From Aedes albopictus (taxonomy: Eukaryota > Arthropoda > Insecta > Diptera > Culicidae): DNA of 64,000 bases. Both the position numbers and the translations under genes were made by a program. How positions within the stretch are numbered: the first letter of the stretch is position 1; every line of letters starts with the position of its first letter. The stretch lies in the NCBI RefSeq assembly GCF_035046485.1, contig NC_085138.1:426113265-426177264 (forward strand), written 5' to 3'. The notes beneath the pieces were generated by a model, which saw only the letters and a program-made list of their open reading frames with translations, ran no database searches and was not told where the DNA came from. This document shows, one piece after another, positions 13,561 to 24,760 of this stretch.

Positions 13561-13574
13561 GAAAAGATTATTTT

Positions 13575-14563
13575 TATAGTGTGAATTTACTCATGTTTTG
13601 TGGTGGTGAACCCGTCCGTAACCAACCTTTACTGTTCGATTTCCCGACTGCAACACCTGAGCGCTATTCCCCACCGGCATTAGATTCTCTTACCGTCGTC
13701 GTCGTTGGTCGGAATCCGAACTGGCATGGCACCGTCGCATCTTTTCCTAGTTTCCAATTTCTTCCGCATAGGATTTATCTCGCTGCTAAACTTCCATTAC
13801 CAGCTGTGCTCTGACGCGCTCGGCCCCATGCACCGCACCACCGCGATGTAGCACAGCTTTGGATGCAAAACTTGTAAATTATTATTTCGGAATTATCATT
13901 TCATATGGAAGTATGGAAACCTGGGCTGCGGATGGGATGGGGGAGTTCTATCTCTATCAGAACGAACGGATGTGGAAAGTTTTTCTAGGAAGCATTTGTT
14001 CGTTCGATTTGTTGGAGGAGTTGGACGACGGAAGGGTTCCTCCGATTCGTTTAAATATTGCAACCCCGCACCGGTGAGCACGCTCCGGAATATTAATGTG
14101 CAACTGCTACACCACTGTCGAGTCTCGGGATTGGATTGGAACGGAACTTACCGGGGAAATCTTTGGTTATTGATAAACGATTGTATATGCAGAACCATTG
14201 CTCCATATCTACGGACATACCATGGCATGGTATACCTACCGATGAGTTCTGTGGGTTCTGGCCTGGTTGGAAGTTTTGGCGAAAACTTTCGTTCCCTTTG
14301 ATTTTTGTAATATTGAATCAAGGGAAGTTGGTCCTTCTCGAAAGGAAAAAGGCTCTTTCAGGGAGTTTTCAATTGTTTCTCAAAAGCGAAAAGCGAGGTT
14401 TGTGTGAGTGCAACGGGGGAGAAAGCATGTGATAATTCGATTGTGGAATCAATTGAGCGTGAAGAGTGAAAGTTGGTTGGTCAAAAGTTTGTTCCGAATG
14501 TTCGATTCGGTGCTGCGAATGCGATGGTTGAACTTTTCTGTGCTCTTTCTTTGTGCGGTACAG
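13575..14563. other. Complex sequence immediately upstream of first visible exon
   Basis: The composition changes sharply at about 13575 to GC-richer, non-repetitive DNA that leads into the splice acceptor at 14562-14563. Overlapping frames on both strands have no domain. I could not find an exon for the missing N-terminal half of the first CUB domain here. The stretch is most simply the 3' part of a large intron with possible regulatory elements. The polypyrimidine tract before the acceptor runs from about 14534 to 14553. Confidence 0.4.
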
Positions 14564-16897
14564 GAGCTGGGAGCAGTGTTACGTGGAACAAGATTACCTC
14601 ACGATACACGACGGAAAATCGCTGGAGGCTCCTGAGATAGGACGGATTTGCGGTGGCGACGTTCTGCCCGATATCGTTTCCAGCGGGCCAGACATGATGG
14701 TTCAGTTCAGAACTTCGCCGTACGACGTGCCGTTCCATCCGAATCCGGTTACATTCTTGCCAGGATTTGAACTGGAAGTGCATGTGAGTATTTTCATAGA
14801 AACGCGTTTTAAAGTTTGCTGCAAACTAAAATAACTCATCTACTCCATCAAAGGTCCTCTACGTGAACTCCAACTCGCAGTCCTACATACGCCAGCCCGG
14901 CCGTTGCGAGTTCTCGATCAGCGCCTTCGAGAGTCAAACGGGCGAACTGGAAAGCCCGCAGCACACCCTTCCGCCGGAGAGTTCATGCATCTACCACTTT
15001 CAAGGCCGACGGCACGAAACCGTGTGGGTCTCGTTCATCAAATACCACTCGGCCATTGATCCGACCGGGTTTGAATCGCCGGCCGAGTGCGTCACGCAAC
15101 TCCGCATCTGGGATGGACGGTGGTCGGTGACGTCGCGACCTTACGGTAAGTTGACCTTGGTGTGTAGATGTGTGATTTATTGAGCGTGTGGTACCAATTC
15201 GTAGTATTCCTAGGCATGCATCCCGAATACACCCGGAACGCCAGCCTGATCGAGCAGATCTGTCGCGAGGAGGTCCCAAGATTGTGCTCGCGATCGTTGA
15301 TCGCCAAGGGAAGTCGACCCTGCTCAACACAAGGTGAGAAAGGGTACAGATGGTCATAGAAATGAAGTAATCGTTTTCTGTTTTTCAGAGAGCTACTTGT
15401 CAACCGGATCCGACCTAACGATTGAGTACCGCCCAAGCCCGATCGGTACCGCCAGGCTATACGGACCGGCGTCCGCTTTCAAGTTGCGGTACGAGTTCGT
15501 GGATAATTCGTTGGGAGGAGCTCCACTGGAACCCTTGGTGGCACCTTCGGCCATGCCTGAACCAGCTGCACTCGTTCAATTCCATCCCAAATCTTGTGAT
15601 CGAGTATTCAGGTCCTCATCGGCCTCGAGAGGAATATTCCGATCACCATCTAATGTGTTCCTCTACGGAAGAGGTGGATCACCAAACATCTCCTGTACGA
15701 TTCGATTCGAGGCCGGGATTGGCGAAAGCGTCAGGTAAGAACAATCATTTTGTAGACATTCATGAACATTCTTTACAATGACTTCCTTCTTTCGGTAGGT
15801 TATCAATAACGCGAGCACGCTTCGGAGGTCGCTCCTGTCAGAACATGCAGAATCGATCGGGACGCTGGCACTGTAATCACCACAGCGGTCCCATTGCAGA
15901 CCTACGGATCAGCGAAGTTCCATGGACAGATATACCACCGCTTCCTCGGGACTGCCTCTGCTCGGACGTGTCCAGCTCCATCAACCTAGCACCACTCGCT
16001 GCCAGCATCGTTGAAGTACGTTTCACCGCAATGCAAATGGAGGTCGATCAGGACTTCCGCGACTTCTACTTCGAGGGGCGCTACGAGTTCGAAAAGGACG
16101 AATGCGATACGGATTGGAGCGTTCGCCGATTACGCGGTCGCAGCGGTGATGCCTTGCTCAAACCAACTCCTTGTCCGGCATTGATTCAACCGTGGCTCGT
16201 GGAACCTGAAACCGAAGGCAGCTACCTGGTTCTCAAAATGAAAGGCTTTTGGATGCCGCCATTGCTCCATTCCGCTCCGCCATGCCCGACAGACGCTCGC
16301 ATCACGGTGTATTCCACCAACAACCCGAAGAACTCCCGAGACCTCTGTCCATCCGGTCCGGATGTTGTCGCTTTCTCCGATGGCTGGGACAACGCCTACG
16401 AGTACAGTGCTCTGGAAATCTCGAAAAGCCTAATTATCGAGTTCAAGAGTTCCCGAAAGCCGCGAGAGTTCGAAGGCAACGATTACAAATTTTCCTGGAT
16501 GGAGATCTACCCCGGCAACGACTGTCCATTCAAGTGTCAAGAGCTGCAAGCCTGCATCCCCAGAGAACTCTGGTGCGACGGAAAAATCCATTGCCCATCC
16601 GGACAGGACGAAAGCTCCACCGAGTGTGACCACCGGATGCCTCTGTCTCCTCTGCACGTCGGAGTGGCAGCCGCCACCCTAACGCTCTTCCTCTCGCTAG
16701 CAGCCGGCCTCACAGCTTGCGCCCGAAGGAAACGAGTCGAGAAGAAGCACCAGCTGCAGGCGCATCACGTGGACACCAACGGGCGGTATCCACACCATCC
16801 GCCGTATGCGCACCACTCGGCTCCCCATCATCACATGGCCAGCAGTCACGCCTTGACGCCCATCTATCTGGACCCCACCAAGGATAGCTTCTGTTGA
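14564..16897 (+). CDS. CUB/LDLa single-pass membrane protein, 3' five exons
   Basis: Five exons join in phase: 14564-14783, 14854-15145, 15214-15333, 15389-15734 and 15799-16897, each with GT donor and AG acceptor, giving about 691 residues before the TGA. The visible protein starts in the second half of a CUB domain (motif LTIHDG). It continues through cysteine-paired CUB-like modules (LRIWDG, then NVFLYGRGG) and one six-cysteine LDL-receptor class A module with the Ca-binding pattern WCDG...GQDE (about 16525-16630). A hydrophobic span follows at about 16655-16720, then a basic stop-transfer (ARRKR) and a short His-rich cytoplasmic tail. The expected topology is a cell-surface receptor or co-receptor with the CUB/LDLa part outside. 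Domain order resembles insect Culd (CUB and LDLa protein) more than Neto, whose tail is longer, but orthology is not proven. The first codon here is split, so signal-peptide and N-terminal CUB exons lie upstream, not found. Confidence 0.9.
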
Positions 16898-17450
16898 CAA
16901 GAGCTGGAGACTTCGGTGTAGCCCATGCCGAAGTCCCAGGATTTCTACTACTTTGCGTTCAATCGTTAGGATGCGAGGCGGCCACATCCAAAGTAAAGCA
17001 ACTGAATTCTGGTGATATGTAGAGCGGAAGAGAGAGCGAGTGTGAGAAAATCATCAGCCAGATGGGGACGAGACTATGCAAGAAATCCAATAATTAGGGG
17101 AAAACAAATCATTCGTAGGTGGAGCAAGGGGAAAAATCCACGTTCTCTAGAGTAAATGACCTAAATATTTAATGAACAATAACCCGTAAGGTGTGTGGAG
17201 AAGGGAAAAATAGCGTGGCAGTAGCGGAAGAACGAATGAAGAAATGCAAGTGATTGAACCAATTAAAACGAGCGACTGAACCGCGAATGAAGTGGAAATG
17301 ATGAATACGATTTGTGGCGGATTGTGACACCTAGCGTTCGAGGAGGCGCGGTGTGGAAAGATGAAGATTTATGGACATAATTTATTTAATCATCTATCAA
17401 TCAATAACTGTTGAGGGGGTTAGAAGCAAAGGGGTGTAAGTGACAAAAAA
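16898..17450 (+). other. Likely 3' UTR and downstream flank of the CUB/LDLa gene
   Basis: The sequence after the stop codon is non-repetitive, purine-rich and lacks long frames, as expected of a 3' UTR. I see no perfect AATAAA, so the polyadenylation site cannot be placed. The DNA becomes AT-rich towards 17450-17790, where nothing else is recognised. Confidence 0.5.
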
Positions 17451-17790
17451 AAAACATTCGAGTAAATGAGGTTTAAAGTTTTTCACCAATTTTTAAACCC
17501 ATATGGAGTTCCAAAATCGACCTAATTTTCTACGATTTATTATAATTTTTCAAATCATCGTAAAAATAATCTTAAAAAAGTTCCTGAAAGCTTGAAATCT
17601 AAAAAAAACTGATATACTCAGCTCAAAATCGAGAAAATGGTCACTTATACCCCTTTGATTCTTGTCCCTTCAGTTCTTTTTAATAGCTTCTACGAGTCAT
17701 ATTTGAGCGGTCCAATAGTTTTGGATTCGTGGGGATAAAGTTACATGCAAGTTTTCAAAATTCAATTTTTTCAACCGTATTTGAGTTATA

Positions 17791-18865
17791 GGGTGGGGCG
17801 GGGCAAGATGGGTCACCTAAGAATGGATCACCATAACTTTGTAAATACAAATCGTATTGGTTTGTATTCGTCCGCTACTCTTCAATACACTAGTTAGCTA
17901 TTGTACAAGTCGATAAAAAGTTTATCAAATACAACATGTGATGTTAAACAAGCAGTTTTGAAAAGTGATCGATTGCGTGCCGTGAAAAAAGTGCGGGGCA
18001 AGATGGGTCACCTTTTAAGTAATTCACATTTTCTCAACGAAAATCGTCAAAATATAAGATTTGTCCCGCATTCATATATGCTCCATATACATACTGAGTA
18101 AACAAGAGCTATTAGTAAACATTTTATAAATTTATTTGGAACTAGCTGTCCCGGCAAACGCTGTCTTGCCAAGCTGTGGTGGTTTGACAACTGTTGAAAT
18201 CATTGGTGCACCGCACTCTAGATTGGTTTGATTTCGATCGTGTTGAATTTCTTCCCCGTTCATGATAAATCAGTACTTTATCATATTTCTTACTTTTTTA
18301 GATATTTTTTGGTACTTTTCCTACTTATAAACACAGCCACCACGAATACGAACCGAACCGTGCCAGAGTCATGCTGATCGGTTCAGCCGTTCTTGAGTTT
18401 TGTTGCCTCAAAGGAAATTCAAACTCATTTTTATATATATAGATATAAAAAACTTTACGATTTGAGTGGTCCGCAGGCGTCTTAAAAATCGATGTTTTCA
18501 CTAAAAAATTATCATAATTTTATGTTATAATTTTGAGCGTTCATTCCGCTTGATTGAAGTGAGTTATGAGATAGTCTTGTAATAAAAAATAAATATCTTT
18601 TGAATGCTCCAAAAATACGTTCGAAATTGAAGGTGACCCATCTTGCCCCGCGGCCGTTTATATGGAGATTATATGGAATGTATCGCATAAGAAAAATGGC
18701 TAAAAACCATTTTATTTTTTACTTCCAATGAGAGTGAATCATTTTTCAATCAATGCCCCAAAATTTTGTATATTCATGCTGGTCATCTAACAAAATTATT
18801 AACATAATCAAAACATGAGTAAGGCGCCCGAAAATGGCACTGACCCATCTTGCCCCGCCCCACCC
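17791..18865. mobile_element. TIR element with repeated 'gcaagatgggtcac' motif
   Basis: The ends are inverted copies (left 'gggtggggcggggcaagatg', right its complement) flanked by TA on both sides (17789-17790 and 18866-18867). The terminal motif recurs internally as a direct copy at about 17993-18013 and as an inverted copy at about 18631-18650, so it acts as terminal plus subterminal repeat. A Helentron-like element is nested inside (18141-18446). No transposase frame is visible. TA flanks suggest a Tc1/mariner-type origin, but this is inference. Confidence 0.8.
18141..18446 (-). mobile_element. Helentron/DINE-1-like element nested in TIR element
   Basis: On the minus strand this begins with 'tatatataaaaatgag' and ends with 'gcgtttgccgggacagctag', the same end types as at 8214-8467. 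It interrupts the TIR element at 17791-18865, so it is the younger insertion. No coding frame is seen. Confidence 0.6.
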
Positions 18866-18879
18866 TACTTTCATTTGCG

Positions 18880-20240
18880 GAAGGTTTCAAATTATTTTCC
18901 GTCGTTGAAATTTTTTTCATGCATTTAATAACGGATAAAAATGAGAATTGCCTAAAATTTAGTAGAAAAAACAGCCTAAAGTCAAGCAAGAAGTGTCCAA
19001 TAAAAAAATTTGAAATGTTTCATAAACAACTTTTTGGAAACTTCCTCGGAAAATCTTTTATGGGCAATTTGTTTGGGAATTTCTTAGATTTTTTATTTAA
19101 AAATTCTTTCGGTAGTTTACTTTGGAGAGGATTTTTTTTGAAAAAAGATTTAGGAACAATTTTTTAAAATTCTTTCGGCAATTTTAGTTTTGAAGATCCG
19201 CGTTTTCTCTAGTAACTCATTCGACAAATCTTTTGCAAATTCTTCCGAAGTTCCTTTGGGGCTTTCTGAATTTCCAATGGAATCCCATGAATGATTTCAA
19301 AATAATTTTCATAAAAGTAACCTAAGCAGATTTATTTTTAGAAGTTTCTTCTAATTTTATTGGAAGAGAATTTCCTTTTAAAATCGATTTAACAATTTAT
19401 TTATGAAATGCTCATTTCCTGCAGAAATTCTTTCAACAAATTCTTTACAAATTGAAGAGAAATTCTCTCAGAGATTTCAAAGCAATTATTTCCGAGAAAG
19501 TAACCTAAGCAGATTAATTTTTAGATTTTTTTTTCCTAAATTTGTTTGGGAAAATACAATTATTTTTTGAAAATTGATTCAGAAGTTCATTTTTGAAATT
19601 CTTCTGGCAATTTTTATTTTGGAAATTTGCATTTCCTATGGAAATTCCTTCAGTAGTTTTTTGGCCATACCAAAAAAAAATCCCTGTGCGATTTCAAAGC
19701 AATTACCGAGAAAGTAAGCTGAGGAGATTTATTTTAAGGAATTGCTTCGGCAATTTATTTGAGAGCGGATTTTTTTGGGGAATTAGTTAAATAATCCATT
19801 TCTGTAATACTTCCGGCAATTTTATTTTCGGAAATTCGCATTTCCTAATGTAATTCATTCGAGAAATCCTTTGCCAATTGCTTCAGCAGTTCCTTTAAGG
19901 ATACCTGAATTTCTAAATAAATTACCAGGGAAGTTTCTAAGAAATTGGCAATAAAATAAACCTAAGTACTTGATGAAAACATTAAGAAAGGAATTGTCGA
20001 AAGAGTATCTAAAGAAATAGGCAAATAAATTCTCATAGAATTTTTGGAACTTATTTGGAAAGAATTATTCAATCAATTCGCAAAGCAATTGACGAAGGAA
20101 TCCCAAAGTTATTGGCGATGGAATAACCAAGTTGATGCCGCAATTACTGTCGAGAAAATTGCCAATTTCCAACAATTTTTAAAATAATCCCAGATGTATG
20201 TTTTCAAAAGAGGTTTTCAAAAAAAAAAAAAACGAAATAC
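18880..20240. repeat. Degenerate GAATTCC-related repeat field
   Basis: AT-rich degenerate repeats of 'aattccttcggcaatt' type fill the stretch. Phrases such as 'gagaaagtaacctaagcaga' recur at intervals of roughly 200 bp (for example about 19316, 19495 and 19706), so part of it is a decayed tandem array. No gene is seen. Confidence 0.5.
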
Positions 20241-20255
20241 TATGAATGTTTCCTA

Positions 20256-20545
20256 GGGCCCATATAGCCGAGGCGGTAAACGCACGGGTATTCAGCATGA
20301 CCATGCTGAGGGTGACGGGTTCGATTCCCGGTCGGTCCAGGATCTTTTCGTGAAGGAAATTTCCTTGACTTCCTTGGGCATAGAGTATATTCGTGCCTGC
20401 CACACGATATACGCATGCAAAATGGTCATTGGCAGAGGAAGCTCTCAGTTAAAAACTGTGGAAGTGCTCATAGAACACTAAGCTGAGAAGCAGGCTTTGT
20501 CCCAGTGAGGACGTTACGCCAAGAAGAGAGAGAGAGAGGAGAGGA
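20256..20545 (+). mobile_element. Full-length Feilai-type SINE (tRNA-derived)
   Basis: The head carries an RNA polymerase III A box TAGCCGAGGCGG (20265-20276, one mismatch to consensus) and a perfect B box GGTTCGATTCC (20318-20328). A tRNA-unrelated body follows and the tail is a run of GA repeats (about 20521-20541). An 8-bp direct repeat GTTTCCTA flanks it (20248-20255 and 20546-20553), consistent with target-site duplication. The element is transcribed by Pol III and relies on a LINE for movement; this is family knowledge. Fragments are at 441-620, 21006-21115 and about 44845-45020. Confidence 0.92.
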
Positions 20546-20674
20546 GTTTCCTAATAAATATCCAAAAGGAATTGTCGAGCAAATTCCAATACAACTGATG
20601 AATTCGCAGAAGACCTGCGACATGAGATTTAGTATGCATTTCCGAAGCAATATCAGAGTTGAACTCTGTCATCA

Positions 20675-22166
20675 TCATATATATAAAATCCCAGCGTTGT
20701 TTGTCTGTCTGTCCGTAACGCTTTGAAATGTTTCGTTGAAATGTTTCACCATAGTTGTATCAAATTTCTAAAAGGTACGAGAACTTTCTGGATGTTTTTT
20801 GACATTCTGGAAATAATAAGAAGAACCTTCTGGAATGTTCTGGAACATCAATATTCTAAAAATTCTAAAAACTTTCTGGAAGTTTCAGAAAATAAATAAC
20901 GTTCTGGAATGCTCTAAAATATGGAACTGCTTAAATTTTCGAGAATCTCCTTGAAGTTTCTGGGCGCTTCAGAAAGAAGAAGAACCTTCTGCAGCATTGT
21001 GGAACACCTTTTTTTTTGGCGTAACGTCCCAACTGGGACAAACCCTGCTTCTCAGCTTAGTGTCTATGAGCTCAGTTATAAACTGAGAACTTCGGCTTCT
21101 AATAACCACTTCTAAGTTGTTAAACGTTTTAGAAAAGAGCCTTCTATAATGTTCTAGAGCATGAAACTTTATTATATTGGGAAAAGGTTATGGACGTTAG
21201 GGAACGAGCAAGGAACCAAAAAAGGACCTTCTAGAATGTTCTGGAACATAAAAATCCATAAAATTTCCAAAAACCTCCTGAAAGATACTGAACGTTACAA
21301 AAGTAAAACAATCATCTGAGATATTCTTAATATCACACTTTCTCAAATATCGAAAACTTTCTGTGCGTTACTGAACGTTTCAATCAGAGAAAGGAGAAGA
21401 GCCATCTGGATTATTATGTACACTTTTCATTCTTAATTTCAAGAACTTTCTGGAAGTTAATGAAAGTCCAAGAAAGAAGTAATGGCCCTTCTGAAATGTT
21501 CTGGAACTCCAAAATTCATGAAATTTCGAGACCTTTCTAGAGATTACTGAATGTTTCAGAAAGAAGAATAATAATCTACGAAAATGTTCTAGATAATCAA
21601 AATTCTTAGAACTTTCGAGAAGTTACTGGACAAAAATAAGACAAAGACCTTCTGCAAACTTTTTTAAATTTACGAAAAGTGTCTGAGAGTTTGTGAACGT
21701 TCCAGAAAGAATGAAAAATACCCTTTAAGAAGGTTCTGGAACAACCAAATTCATAAAATGTTTGAGAAATTTGTGGAAGCTTCTGAGCATTCCAAATGAA
21801 AACAGAAAGAATCTCTAGAACATTCTGGAACATTAAACTTCCCTGGTATTTTCCAGAAGTTACTGAATGTTTCAGAAAGAATAAGAAAACTATTCTTCTG
21901 GAATTTTCTGGAACAATTTTTTTAATGCCGATTATGTTCGGGGAGTTTGTCAACGTTCAAGAAAAAAAAATGTCAAATGGACCTTCTGAAAAGTTCTGGA
22001 AAATCAGAACTAATTAAATTTTGAGAACTTTCTGGAGATTACAAAACGTTCAAGAGAAAAGCATTCTGGTGAGAGATTCTGGAATGTTCCAGAAAACAGT
22101 TTCATTGAAGACGTTTAACTGGAATTTTTAAAACATTTTTTTCTAGCTAACGTGGGGTCAGCTAGT
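20675..22166 (+). mobile_element. Helentron-like element carrying an internal tandem array
   Basis: The left end 'catatatataaaatcccagc' and right end 'gtggggtcagctag' (CTAG at 22162-22165 followed by T) match Helentron-type ends. The interior (about 20750-22150) is a decayed tandem repeat of about 90 bp, with phrases such as 'ttctggaatgttctggaaca' and 'gaactttctggaagtt' in each unit. A SINE fragment is inserted at 21006-21115. There is no helicase or Rep frame, so it is non-autonomous. Confidence 0.55.
21006..21115 (-). mobile_element. Feilai-type SINE fragment
   Basis: The reverse complement matches the 3' half of the SINE at 20256-20545 ('tctcagcttagtg', 'ggcgtaacgtcc'), with several substitutions and deletions. 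The head is absent. It lies within the tandem array of the Helentron-like element. Confidence 0.8.
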
Positions 22167-23066
22167 TATCAGTAGTAGGCAAATCAAAAAAATTTGATAG
22201 GTTGACACTGCGATATAAATCAGCATGTTGAGTCACCGTCAACATCCTTTATCAAACTCACAATGATGGCATTTAGATATCAAATTCGTTGAGAACTGTC
22301 AATTTTCTTCTGAAAAATTTTGGGGCCAATTCCTTTGCCAACTTCTAAGAAAATTTCTTCAAAATTTCTCCAACAATTACCTAAGGAAACATTTTTGTTT
22401 TTTTTTTCCGAAATTCTTTTTTGGAATTCATTTACGCATTTTTATATAATCCCCTTATCAATGCATTCGGGTATTCTTTCAGCAATGTTTTCCTGATATC
22501 TTTCGACACTTTCAGAAAATCCCTTCAGAATGTGTCAGATATTCTTTGAATATTTATTAGGATTTGCTTTGGATTTTTTTCGACAATTTCTCTTTAAACA
22601 TCTTGGACACTCCTTTAAGAAATTTATTCAGCAAATTCTTTGACAATTTCGTTGAAAACCTAATCAGATATTTCCTTATGAATTTATTTGGCTATTATTT
22701 TGAGAAATTCTCTGGTTTTTTCTTTCGAGAATTTCTTAGAAGATGTCTTCAAACATTTCGTCGCCATTAATCTTGGCACTTTTTTAGAATTTTTGTAGTT
22801 CTTTTTGGAATGTATTAGGTATTATTTCTTGGGAATAGCCTACGCAATGCCTTCAAGTGTTTTCCTGATTGCTTTCGACAATTTTTTGATGATTTACTTT
22901 GATTATTATTTTGAGAAATTCTCTGGCAAATTCCTTTGGGAACTTTTTGTAATATTATTTAAGAGTGTTTTCTGACAAGTTCCCATACCAACGCCTAGCT
23001 TTGAGGATTCTTTCAGTAAAGCTTTCTTGATTTCCTTCGACAATTTCTTTTGAAATTACTCTGGTA

Positions 23067-23243
23067 ATTTCTTCAGAAACTCTTGTTTGGGTGTTTTTTT
23101 ATAATTTTCAATGTCCTTTTAGAGATTCTATCGGCAATTCCTGTGGAAATCGACGAAAGATTTCCTAGAGAATTGCCGCTAGAATCTCTAAAAGGACATT
23201 GAAAATTATAAAAAAACCCAAACAAGAGTTTCTGAAGAAAATT
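23067..23243. repeat. Imperfect inverted repeat, ~72-bp arms
   Basis: Left arm about 23067-23139 and right arm about 23171-23243 are nearly complementary, including the block 'ataattttcaatgtcctttt' and its complement. The loop is about 31 nt. The arms consist of the local degenerate repeat, so it may be a local inverted duplication rather than a transposon. Confidence 0.8.
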
Positions 23244-23764
23244 CCAACTAGATTTCCCTCGGTAATTTTCTTTCGAAATTTCTTCAGTAAAGCCTTTAGG
23301 TATTCCATTGGTAAGTTGTTTTTTTAGCAAATCTGCCAGCACAAAGTTTAAACAAATCTCTGACATTGTTCTTGGATATTGCTTTTGGAATTTGATCCAG
23401 TAGTCCCTCCAATCTTCGATTGAGTGTAATCAGTTTCAGGAAGACTACAAGTGGTTGCCGAAATACGCAATTTTGTCAAAGGATAAGCATTAGAAGGTGG
23501 TACAAAAGTACTAAATTCGAAAAGTGGGTACAATTCCTTCAACATTTTTTTCTGCATTTTCTTTTGGTTTCTTCGGAAAAGCCTTTTAAAACTTATTCGG
23601 TAATTGCTTTTAGATTTTGTGGCATGTTTTTCTGTAAAGTCCTTCGGCAATTACTTTGTTATTTAGAGAAATGCTTTTGAAAATTCTTCACCAAATCATT
23701 TTGAAAAATAATACACGTAATGCCTTTGCTTTTGAAAATTTATTAGAGATTTGCTTTAGCTATT

Positions 23765-23842
23765 CTGCCCTGTGCAGCATAGTTGTCCCACGTTGACAGG
23801 GATTCCCATAGAACATGGGACAACTTTGCTACACACGGCAGT
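23765..23842. mobile_element. Very short TIR element (~78 bp)
   Basis: Left end 'ctgccctgtgcagcatag' continues as 'ttgtccca'. The right end is its imperfect inverted copy ('tgggacaactttgctacaca' then 'cggcag'). The middle is only about 25 nt, so the element is essentially a hairpin. No target-site duplication was identified with confidence. Confidence 0.6.
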
Positions 23843-24508
23843 ATTATTTTCCAAATTCATTCAGAAGTTATTTTGGGAATTTCCAAAAAAAATATCTGAT
23901 AGAATTTCCAAAGTAATAAACGGCAAAATTATGAAAAGAATCGACTGAAAAAAACCAATAAAAAAATGCATGAGAATCTTTTGAAAGCATTGGCCAAGCA
24001 AGTTATAAATCGACTGTCAAATGAATTTCAAAATTGAAATTGGAATATATGGCCAAATATTCATTAAGTAGCTGACATAGTCTTTAGAATTCCATTGCTA
24101 ATGCCTTTGGGATTTGATTCAGCTATTTATTTAAAATTCTGTCGGATGTTTTTTTGGATTCCTTGTTGTCAACCTTTGAAAACTTATTTTCTTATTTCAC
24201 TGGTGTTTTCCTGCTCTTAGATACTGCTTGGTTGATTCCTTTGGAATTTTCATCAAAATTTTGCGCGATAATTATTTAATAAATTCGTTCGGCAATTCCT
24301 TATGGGTTTCTTCGGACATTCTCTTTGTGACTTTTAATGGATTTTTGTTCGGGAAGTTGTCCGTCAAGTTCTGTCAAAAAAAAATCTAGTAGATGTCTTT
24401 TCTCATTTCCATGGTAATAGATTCGAGATTTGTTTCAGCTGTGATTGTGGAGTGTTTAAGGCACTCTTTTGTGAATTTCCAAAATTATAGGATAACAGAA
24501 AGAATAAC

Positions 24509-24760
24509 GAAAGGATTACCAACTAAATTTCCAAAAAATTGACAGAGTAGCTTCCTAAAAAATGACTAAGAAATTTACAAAGACAATGTTGAATGAATTT
24601 TGAAAAGAATTGCCGAAGAACTTTTAAATGTGGTAATTCATTTAAAAGTTCTTCGGCAATTCTTTTCAAAATTCATTCAACATTGGCTTTGTAAATTCCT
24701 TAGTCATTTTTTAGGAAGCTACTCTGTCAATTTTTTGGAAATTTAGTTGGTAATCCTTTC
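24509..24760. repeat. Near-perfect 121-bp inverted repeat
   Basis: Arms 24509-24629 and 24640-24760 are complementary with only about two mismatches that I could find, around a 10-nt loop (24630-24639). The innermost pairs are within 'cttcggcaattcttttcaaa' and its complement. Transcription of either strand would give a long double-stranded RNA. Confidence 0.92.

Noticed and set aside
15422..15781. A frameshift in the CUB/LDLa gene to the other + frame at 15422-15781
   Set aside because: The frame used (15389-15734) continues with the CUB motif NVFLYGRGG and joins in phase at both splice sites, so no frameshift is needed.
17901..18101. 66-codon frame inside the ATGGGTCAC TIR element
   Set aside because: It is short, has no transposase motif and crosses a subterminal repeat.
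20256..20330. A genuine tRNA gene
   Set aside because: The A and B boxes belong to the head of the SINE, which continues into the Feilai body and GA-rich tail; it does not form a complete cloverleaf with an acceptor stem.
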